A stretch of 64,000 bases of DNA, taken from Haliclona indistincta. Lineage: Eukaryota > Porifera > Demospongiae > Haplosclerida > Chalinidae. The notes below the pieces were generated by a model. That model did no database searches and had not been told where the DNA came from. It saw only the letters and a list, made by a program, of their open reading frames with translations. The stretch lies in contig OZ024784.1 of assembly GCA_964017065.1 (NCBI GenBank), positions 16,783,152 through 16,847,151 of the forward strand, in the 5' to 3' direction. Below, one piece after another: positions 50,101 to 61,709 of this stretch. Position numbers and translations under genes: made by a program. The first letter of the stretch is position 1. Each line of letters begins with the position of its first letter.

Positions 50101-51953
50101 CACTCCATCGCCTGCATCATGGGATTCCTCAATATGCGATACACGAGTAAGGATTGAAGTTTAGTTTTAGAGAGAGCGGCAGCATTTTCTTTTTGTGTGT
50201 GTATTTGCAGACATCTGTGTTTGAGCAAGACTATGTTGAGTGCGAGTGCAGGAGACTAGGAGATTTTGCCGCTTTCATTCCTCCTGGTTATGGCTGGACT
50301 CTACCTGCTCCCATAGTGTGTGCTATCGTATTGGTAAGTCAGGTTGCTGCTATCACTGACTGCTCTGATAATGCTCTCTCTCTTCTCAGTTCTTCATCAT
50401 ACTAGTTATTGGACTCCACTTGCTCTACATACGTCAGATACTAATAGCCGCACAAATCCTGCTTATCATCTTCACTGGACTGGGCCTGTTTGAAGTATGT
50501 GATCCATTGACAGTCTTATTGAGTGTTATAATCTGCTAATCCCTCTGTAGTTGGTTTCATTGGTAGACATATTCGCTACCCCTGGTACCAATGATGCTGG
50601 TTGCATTGTTATGGGTCTAGCATTACAGCTGATCACTCTGCTTCTCTTCATGTGGATCTTAGGCCTGGTAAACACAACTAAACGCTAGAAAATTCACAGG
50701 CCTGTACTTCTCTATGTCTATTTCAGATGCTAGCGTTCTGGGTGAAACTGATGAATTTCACCAAAGGCAAAGAGCCCATAGTAGCGTACATTGTGATCTG
50801 TTGTGGTAAGCTAAAAGTGAAGTTTCAGATGAACGTATTCTGTTATTCTTGGTATCAACAGTTTGTACAGCAATAGCCATAATAACTGTCATCTGTACTA
50901 TACTGATCTGCCTTTATGGTGTGCAATTGGAGTGGACACAAATATATGGAAGAATTGGTGACATGTAAGTCATCACGAAATCCACTATATTTTTTCATTC
51001 AATCGTTCCTCTCTTAGTTGTTTCATGCCGAGAGTTGAAGTAGCAGCGCTATCGACTGCATTGCCTATCCTGGTGGTGGTCATGTTGGTTATTATGCTCC
51101 TGATACACTCGTGTATATCTTGGTCAAGATGGGAAGACTTCAAGAGTCTTTATGAAGACAGCTACAATAAGAGAGGTATACAGTGTATTCAGACTGTGAA
51201 ATATATGCTATCACTGTGTTTTTACTTGTAGATGTCCCACTGGTATTAGGATTCTTTGGTCTCATCTTTATAACTGTCCTGTTTGGAGGACTCCATATGT
51301 ATCTGCAGACAGTTTACTTCTTCACTCTGTTTGTCATCTTCAATATCATACTGGTAATTTCTATTCTACTGTGACTTGAAATCTCATCATTCCCTCTTCT
51401 CAGGGACTGTATGTCATAGTGGTATACCTGTTCATCAGTTTATACACACTCACATGGAAGCACACTCACGACCCACTCAAAGAGGACCTAGAGCCAGCAA
51501 CACTACCCGAAGAAGAACTTGACGACTACCCAAGCACATATGAGTCAGAAACCTCTCGGGTTAGAATCAGAGCTTTTCTATGAGCTTTGAGTTATATTTG
51601 ATTTTGTTGTTCCGCAGTCACTTGTTGGGTTTGAAAAGAAGAGTAGAAATGAGAGTCGCAATACTCGTGAAGCAGAGGAAGAGGAGGAGGATGATGATGA
51701 ACCCGCCAATGACAGCTTGAGTGGTAGTTCGGGAGAATATAACTTTGTACCTCCTGGTCAAGACAATGACGAAGAGGAGGGCGATGAAGAGACATCAGAA
51801 ATGGACGACTTGATGTTTGCTCTCAGGACAGGCACCTCGTACTCACAAGAAGACATGCAACCTCTCTTTGACATGGGAGAGTCACGTAAAAAGCCTTCAT
51901 CGTCAGAACAATTACAACTTAGACGCATATCCATAGCGGACACTCACGTGTAG
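29160..51953 (+). CDS. ADGRV1: ADGRV1/VLGR1 very large adhesion GPCR
   Basis: Giant cell-surface adhesion GPCR; in vertebrates it forms ankle links between stereocilia and in photoreceptors (Usher type 2 complex). A signal peptide (MAPGMRRILVFIAVFSCVLH, spliced after 29188) is followed by about 38 Calx-beta repeats, recognised by repeated N-D-D-P-Y-G-type linkers, D-x-x-P-E-x-x-E-x-F strands and T-R-x-x-G-x-x-G blocks. A LamG-type domain sits after about 11 repeats. The ectodomain ends in a GAIN domain and a degenerate GPS, then seven helices and an acidic tail ending RRISIADTHV (stop 51951-51953). QIYGRIGDICFMP before TM5 and DDLMFALRTG in the tail match vertebrate ADGRV1. The many short exons are joined by inferred splice sites. 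Coding length should be near 6,000 residues, close to the ~6,300 of the human protein. EPTP repeats, present in vertebrates, were not seen. Confidence 0.92.
29503..30100 (+). other. Long first large intron of ADGRV1
   Basis: About 600 bp without coding features, much longer than the other introns of this gene. It is AT-rich with no element ends that I can see. A position near the 5' end makes an intronic enhancer possible, but nothing in the sequence shows it. Confidence 0.4.
34730..35192 (+). other. LamG/pentraxin-type domain of ADGRV1
   Basis: Two exons encode FAISADGSSYILQFFYLP, then QPNQWYSVILNIANGQLRLY, VDGAVISTRTLASS and FTGSVQDVRVYHQSLS. The W-x-x-V/I...N-G-x-x-x-x-Y-V-D-G pattern and closing D-V-R-V-Y are typical of LamG/thrombospondin-N folds. 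Vertebrate ADGRV1 also has one such domain embedded in the N-terminal part of the Calx-beta array. Confidence 0.8.
38574..38766 (+). other. PAN/Apple-like cysteine insertion in a Calx-beta repeat of ADGRV1
   Basis: One exon encodes HTNECATVCVQAAAICNSF and then PPVCEIFNANITG. The spacing C-x3-C-x6-C and a fourth Cys before a hydrophobic strand matches the core of PAN/Apple modules (eCa..C.....C..f....C.l). The preceding exon ends mid Calx-beta repeat (LLTYNVRQSNVQN...) and the next resumes with FVTGGNITIPAGSS, so the module sits inside a repeat. The call is from the cysteine pattern only. Confidence 0.5.
43190..43380 (+). repeat. AT-rich degenerate TTACAAAAT repeats in an ADGRV1 intron
   Basis: Motifs like ATGTTACAAAATTA recur about six times in this unusually long intron between two Calx-beta exons. 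It is a local, imperfect tandem array. Confidence 0.6.
48950..50290 (+). other. GAIN domain and degenerate GPS of ADGRV1
   Basis: After the last Calx-beta repeat come NLRDLYRSYFAIYPTASPQ, VWLPLASVGSRSFFSVVG, LSVGIQGLSTELQSPVVYRI and CLIWQYTPSPASWDSSIC, which fit a GAIN fold leading to two conserved W/C blocks. The GPS end reads CECRRLGDFAAFI (50240-50280). In canonical sites this region is C-x-C-x-H-L/M-S/T; here H and S/T are replaced by R and G. Confidence 0.75.
50281..51430 (+). other. Seven-helix (class B2) domain of ADGRV1
   Basis: Seven hydrophobic segments can be read: IVCAIVLFFIILVIGLHLLY, AAQILLIIFTGLGLFEL, GLALQLITLLLFMWILGL, IVICCVCTAIAIITVICTIL, LSTALPILVVVMLVIMLLIH, LVLGFFGLIFITVLFGGLHM and FVIFNIILGLYVIVVYLF. 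The G-G-L-H-M in TM6 and F-V-I-F-N-x-x-x-G-L-Y-V in TM7 agree with vertebrate ADGRV1. Confidence 0.85.
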
Positions 51954-52185
51954 CATTAGCACAATACAACACACCAGAGCAACTTATAGATTAAGACACT
52001 TTCACTTCTATTTATAAATACATCTGAAATAATGTTATTTTTATGATTATAACTAACTGAAATATAATTTATTTTCATTAAACAGTATCTCATTTCGTAC
52101 AGTAAGTTCATCCTGCATGCCCACTATCAACATCAAGAAGTGTTGGATAAATTTCGATATGACTAAGACTATTGTTTTTTTTAAA
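51954..52185. terminator. Convergent 3' region, ADGRV1 / ARMT1
   Basis: About 230 bp between facing stops, strongly AT-rich. Candidate weak poly(A) hexamers exist (AATATA, ATTAAA near 52075), but none is decisive. Confidence 0.35.
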
Positions 52186-53800
52186 CTACACTATTTTGCT
52201 AACCAGGATCACGCCATATTTTCCAGTGGTCATCCAATCTTTGCATTCTGCTGCAGCTCTTGTCGCTGCTCCTGCTGGTAACCCAGCCACCAAATCAGCC
52301 TTCAGTGTTCGCAAACTGCACACATTGGTCGGGTGGAATCCTTGCAGAGCATCAGTGAATGATTTGGTGTACAGCCAGTTCCTGTCTCCAATTAGTTTAC
52401 GATGGTTGAGGTCACCTTTGAACAAAGCTAGTTTTGACTCGCTAAGATAGGCATACAGATCAGCTGCCACCTTCTTCATGGCATCATAGCTGTAGCTACT
52501 GGTCCAGAAGGGATTGTCAGTGAGCAGGAATGTACCATCTTCTACTCTGGTCTTCCATCTGCGACCAAGAAAACAGAGAGTGGGATTGTTGGAGGAGATA
52601 AGTTGGTCTAGAGTCCAGTTCACATCGTGTTGAGTGGCGTCTGATATAAACCATGGCAACTGCTTACAATGAAGCACAACTCGAGAGACAAGATTGACGC
52701 TCAACAACCATTCCGCAAAGCAAAGGTCACAGAACAGCTCAAAGCCGGAATTATCAAGTACAATGTCTAGTCTGCGGTTGTCACTCTGTACAGACAGGAG
52801 CTCCCATAGCTGCTGTGAATGGTCAGCTAGAATGAACTGTGTCGTCTGACCAGCTGAACCAGTATGGTGAGTTGTGTCATAAGAGTCCATAGTAGCGGAC
52901 ATTGAGAGATCAGCTTTGTTACCCCACAAACACAACTGCAACAAGGAATAAAAATAATTGTAAAACTAAGATGTATTTTATTCAAGGAAGTTACTCGTAC
53001 CATGAGGAAGTGTTGAAACTGTGCTTGGTTAGGAACAGCCTTACTCTGTCCATCTTCTATCAACTTAACAAGCTGGTCACCCACTGCACTCATGGCTTCT
53101 AATGATGAGAAGAAGCCGTTCTCCTTCTGGGACCTAAACGGGTCAAAATCTCGCAGGAGCTCACTGAAGAAAACAGTAAAATTGAGTGTCTCATAGTTGT
53201 CCTCTACTCACCAGTTAAAGAGTATCTCTGCTACCTTGCGATACATGTAACACTCAAAGAACAGCCATGACGTGGAGAACCAGTGGGGTTGTGTTCCTAG
53301 TTTGTTGTGGTAGGCATCGAATGCAGCCTTCCACAGCTGTGTGTCCTGCCCGGAGCAAATGGAAGACATCTCTTTGTCAGTCTGCATCTTGTAGCGGAGC
53401 TCTGATAGCTGCTTCAGCACAGTCCTGGCAGCTTCTCCTCCAGACTGTGTGAGTGGGCGGGGTTGATGTGAGGGAGACAGAGTGTTCCTCTTACCTCTCC
53501 ATGCCGCTTGACTGCTGTCTGTTCATGCTTGTGAACTGTGTCTATGATCTGTGTGAGGACTTTAGGCAGCCGCTCAATGAGAGTGACCCGACCAAACGTG
53601 CTGAAAACACAATTATAAAAGTGCAAATAAGCATATAAATTAGCAGTCTCAGGGGCACCATGCAGTCTGCATGCGCGCAGTTGAACAGTGAGTTTTCTGC
53701 ACCACGAATTGTACAGTATAGACACTCACCCCTCGTGCTGTGCTGACAGTCGACTGTCGAGCGGGTAGCCAGCCGTGTGAGTTAGCTCTTCCTCCGCCAT
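52186..53800 (-). CDS. ARMT1: ARMT1, DUF89 damage-control phosphatase / acidic-residue methyltransferase
   Basis: Member of the DUF89 metal-dependent phosphatase family, subfamily III (C6orf211/ARMT1), reported to act on damaged phospho-metabolites and to methylate glutamate on PCNA. ATG at 53800 gives MAEEELTHTAGYPLDSRLSA. Landmarks are TFGRVTLIERLPKVLTQIID (near 53590), WFSTSWLFFECYMYRKVAEI (near 53280-53220), LCLWGNKADLS, the metal-site block LDIVLDNSGFELFCDL (52770-52725), FKGDLNHRKLIGDRNW (52430-52380) and the C-terminal GFHPTNVCSLRTLKAD and TTGKYGVI. The stop is at 52186-52188. The Asp-Asn of LDNSGFE and the FKGDLNxRKL loop are both kept, so the enzyme should be active. It faces NAA80 head to head, 36 bp between starts. 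Confidence 0.92.
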
Positions 53801-53836
53801 GATAGACACAAACTTGTATTTTGCAGTAATCAGCTG
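53801..53836. promoter_or_regulatory. 36-bp divergent interval, ARMT1 / NAA80
   Basis: Only 36 bp separate the two ATGs, so 5' UTRs must overlap the opposite gene or be very short, and the promoter must be bidirectional or lie within coding sequence. No TATA box is visible. Confidence 0.5.
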
Positions 53837-54709
53837 ATGGCGACGGAGGGGGCGGAGCTATGCATGCTGCATGATCGCCCTGGTCTTCTCCAGGACACCG
53901 CTGAGTTCATCAATCAGGAATGGCGCCGATCAGTAACAGCCAGGTTGGTCTCTCAAATCTACTCATATTCGTTTGAATGCACTCACAATTTCTTTCTCAA
54001 ATTCTCATTACAATTAGACCTATACTATAGCTGCTTCTATTTCTCTCTCTTTTCAAAGAGTCCAGTCAATAAGTGAGAGCAGAGAGGACCTACCTTGCTC
54101 CATTCTACTAGTTACAGCTGGGGAAAGGGTGGTCGGTCATGCTCGGCTGCTCCAGGTTGCCGGCAACAAAGATGGAGCACTAGTAGAGACTGTAGTGGTG
54201 TTAGCAGAGATGAGAGGCCGCGGTCTGGGGAGAAGACTGATGGAAGCTTGTGAACAGCATGCTAGAAAGTACGTTCCACTGGAAAATTGCATAAAATTAT
54301 TTTTAAAATTTTCCATTAGGTTGGGGTGTACGAGTATGCATCTCTCAACACACGATCAACATAAGTTTTATCAGCGATTGGGCTACTCTGTCAGCACTCC
54401 TGTCAACCCTCTCAGAAAATGCACCTCCAAGCTACTTGCAAATCAGGTAATTATCATTTTTACAAACTGACCAAGTAGGATTCACGTATTCTCTATTAGC
54501 CAATGATGAACCTCTTTCCTACTCCACCGTTGATGGATACTGCTAACCAATCGCAAGAGAAGTCTACTGATAGTGCACCAACTAATGTATCATCTCCTCC
54601 TCAAGCTCCTCCTCCTCCACCACCACCACCACCAGCGCCGCTAGCAGCAGCTTGCAGCGAGGCCTCCAGTTCACAAACCATGGCCTGGTACATCAAAACT
54701 TTGAAATAA
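53837..54709 (+). CDS. NAA80: NAA80 (NAT6) actin N-terminal acetyltransferase
   Basis: GNAT enzyme that acetylates the processed N-terminus of actin, working with profilin. ATG at 53837 (MATEGAELCMLHDRPGLLQD). Splicing joins INQEWRRSVTAR to VQSISESREDLPCSILLVTA, then GERVVGHARLLQV, ALVETVVVLAEMRGRGLG with acetyl-CoA loop R-G-R-G-L-G-R-R-L-M, and MHLSTHDQHKFYQRLGY. These blocks correspond closely to vertebrate NAA80. A C-terminal segment contains an uninterrupted nine-proline run (54615-54640), the profilin-binding element of the family, and ends MAWYIKTLK, like the W-containing end of vertebrate proteins. The stop is at 54707-54709. Confidence 0.92.
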
Positions 54710-54949
54710 CTTATACGTAATTATTGTGAATTAACTGCAATCAAAACGAAGCAGAAGCATTGCACTACACTTGACTATCACTTCAATGTCTACTTTAGTG
54801 CTATTTATCAGGAGCAAGTATTCTTTCATTGTCAGTTTGGCTGTGAAAACCTTAATGATTTATTTTGTACATGTGTGCAGATGTGTAAAAAAACATGCTA
54901 CAGTTAGGCCAAGGAATGCACGGTATTTGGTAGGTGTGGCTGGGCGCGG

Positions 54950-58680
<3,731 letters not shown>

Positions 58681-58834
58681 TTCAAAGTGTGTTTTTAACC
58701 CACCAACATGAGTATTTTTAGCTTTAAGAAAACAGTTTATTTTTTAAATTATTGTGTATATTTAACAATCTTAAATAAACAGTTTGCGAGGCACAAAGTG
58801 GGAAACACAATTTCAATTTTACCGCGAGTACGGG
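58681..58834. terminator. Convergent 3' region, MSK / DPH6
   Basis: Stops face each other across 154 bp. AATAAA at about 58773-58778 fits a poly(A) signal for the kinase gene. Confidence 0.5.
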
Positions 58835-61620
58835 TCACCATAACTGAGCTATGAGAGGTGTGGTGAGATCCCAGTATCCCTCAGTGGTGATCATTGAGAC
58901 AGCAACTTGCATAGAGAACACACTTTGAGCTATTTCATCAACAGCTACAGAACAGAGTAGCTGAGAGAACTGATGAAACACAATATTTACCATTGAATGT
59001 GAGAGCAGGTGAGTGTTTGGGTATAAATACTCTAAGGAAGGAGTATAAGGGAGGTAGAGTAAGATGAGTCACTGCTGTTCTCAAGCAAGAGGAGAGGTTG
59101 GTAGAATATCCAGCTGGGTGCAATGGTGCTGGAGAAGGTACGAGAGAGCTTTGGTATAGCGTGTTGTGGCTAGGAATCTCACCAATTGTGACCATTGAAC
59201 ATCCTTTGGTAAATGATGAGTCATGTTCTTCTTCCTCTTTGTCGTTTCCTGATTGCTCCTCCTCTTCTGCTATCGCTGTGTAGTTCATGGTTACTAGACA
59301 GTCAGCAGTCACTGTGCTGCTGCAACGAGCTGGACAAAAGAGAGAATGCATGTTGGTCCACACCGTGTGAGATTAAACTCACATCTCGCTTGTAGTGGAG
59401 TCTTAGCAGCAGTGAAGTGCCATTCAACAACAGCTCCTCGAGGTAAACTGCTTGCTTGAACAAACGCCACAGGACAGCCAGCACCAAGCTGATGATCACT
59501 CAGTAGCTACATGTGATACATATAGCTGGTTACAGCAGAGCACGTTTGCACCTTTCTCCAGGCTTGCTTGGCTACTGAGATGTGATGAGGTGTGGTACAG
59601 AAACAGGTTCCTCCAAGACATGAGCTCCAGTCTGCTCTATTGGCAAGCAGAATGGAGAGCACATGTGTGAGTGAGAGGGCAGCTTGGCATGGTTCCTCCA
59701 CTAGAGACATGCTATGAGGGAGGAGACCAATCTGTCCAGCAACTACCACCAGTGAGTCAAGCTGAGGGAGTGATACCAACATGTGTGATAGAGACTAACA
59801 GCACTGACTGTGTATGCCTGGCTGTACGGTCCGATATTGGCTGGAGCCCAATGCGATATACTCTGAACGTGCATGTGAGAGCGTTGCTGTCTCTGAGTGC
59901 TAAACATGACCTCAATCTTCATCTTCACCCCGTCTGGTAGAGGCATACCAACACACACTCTGAGAGGAAATGCACTAACTCAGACTTGATTAGTTCACCA
60001 GACAAGGATACCGTGCAGGAGGACATGATGTAATGTAAGGAGAGTACACTCTATTCACTTCAGCATAGTCAGTCATATCTGCAAGAAGGAGGTGCACTAG
60101 GACAGCTTGCTGCCAGGAGAAAGAATCTGGTAATTCATCTAACAAAAAGAAAGAGTGTGAGGAGAGACAAACATACCTACCGCATACCTACCTGTTATTC
60201 TCTGCAGCAGGTCGATGGCTTGTTCTCTAGCTGTGGACAACTCTTTTCTGCCCTCTCCTGTCATCCAATGCACTCCATTGATTCCTACATGAAATTAATA
60301 CTTTTCCTCTGCATTTCATTACACACAAATACAGCAGCAGCCATAGATATTGTACAGTGATCACTCCTTACCAGCTTGCAGCTTGAATGCAGTGCAGGCT
60401 TGATCATGACAGATTGGATTGATTGTTGAGGAAGTAACTGACATAGTTAGAGGTGGAAGAATCTATAATAACAGCGACTATAAAGCACAGTACACGCAGT
60501 TGATTTTGCATACGGTTGGTGTCTTATCTTTGAGAGAGAGTTTTAGTAGTTTCAGATAGCACACAGGAGCAAACATGTCGTCAGAATGTACAACCACTTC
60601 ACTCTGCTCTCTTAGTATGACAAAATACTGATAAAACTTACAATCTGCACTCATGTGACTAACAGAACAATTCTCTTGCGGAACAAAGGGCAGTCCAAAG
60701 TGAAAGTCTCATATTCTCCACCCTCTCCTCCCACGCTAACTTCATACCGACGATGCTGTACAAAAACGAAATCAGTGAATTTTCAATCAACACTCACTAC
60801 CAACCAGTTCCAATAGTGTTGGTTGCATATCTCGGATAGTCCGACCTAAGTGAGCCTGAGTGAGACCAGCGGCTGCTACCTTGACCAGAATAGCTTCCAC
60901 ACCCACATCGGACATTTCTTGCAACAGACCAGCCTGATCCTGTCTCCAGAGATACGCTAAACTGACCAGACCAAGTCGACTACAGCTGATCAGAGAAAAA
61001 GAATGTAGCAATACTGAGCTCTAACTTACACATTTTCAACTCTGATTCTCTGGTAATCAGACAGCACTGCCCCAACTGACACACCATCAACACCCAATTC
61101 ATCCTAGACCAATTCGTGTTTGTGCACATGTCTGTCAAGCATCTACACACCTACTTTCACTCTCTTCAAGAGCCGATACAAGTCTTCCACCTCATCTTTC
61201 TCCTCGACTTTATATTGCATACTAGAGCATTCTGTTTTACCGTGTGTGGGGGCTGTGAATAATGGTAGACCCATTGCTTCGGCGTAGAGAAATATCCCCT
61301 CGTGTCCAACAGTCTGGTACATCATACTATCCAATTCATCTGGGCACGATCAGAGAGCATACATACAATACAATTGAGCGAGGGGATTTTGATAACTATT
61401 GTGTGTTAGTGTCTAATTTGCTGTCTCTCTCTTCACCTCCTTTATCGGGTTGTATGTTAGCAAGTGCTATTATCTCGTGCCCCGCTCTCACACATTGTAC
61501 CATGTTGTAGCAGCTATCCTTACCACCACTACAGAGAAGGGGCGGGGCAGTACACGTGGTTATAAAACACACGTGTATTTTCTTCAAAAGAACTCACCTT
61601 ACTAATCCCACGACCCTCAT
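58835..61620 (-). CDS. DPH6: DPH6 diphthine-ammonia ligase with C-terminal RidA-like domains
   Basis: Catalyses the last step of diphthamide synthesis on elongation factor 2, using ATP and ammonia. ATG at 61620 gives MRVVGLVS, spliced to SGGKDSCYNMVQCVRAGHEI, the PP-loop of the ATP-pyrophosphatase fold. Further blocks are ELDSMMYQTVGHEGIFLYAE (near 61320), VGAVLSDYQRIRVENV, SLAYLWRQDQAGLLQEM (near 60950) and VSVGGEGGEYETFTLDCPLF (near 60700), matching the whole family. Downstream, two RidA/YjgF-like segments can be read: one with HWMTGEGRKELSTAREQA (near 60270-60200) and one with VVVAGQIGLLPHSMSLVEEP (near 59760-59690). The last exon ends ITTEGYWDLTTPLIAQLW, stop 58835-58837. This long form resembles the fungal and plant proteins; vertebrate DPH6 is shorter. 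Confidence 0.88.
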
Positions 61621-61709
61621 GACTGTTTTCAGAGCGTGAGCTGCGCTGCAGAGTCTATTACGAGGTCTATCTTCACCAGTTAACTCTTTCTTCTAACTCG
61701 CAGGTGCTG
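61621..61709. promoter_or_regulatory. 89-bp divergent interval, DPH6 / Slo channel
   Basis: Start codons of the two genes are 89 bp apart on opposite strands, implying a bidirectional promoter. No specific element was recognised. Confidence 0.45.
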
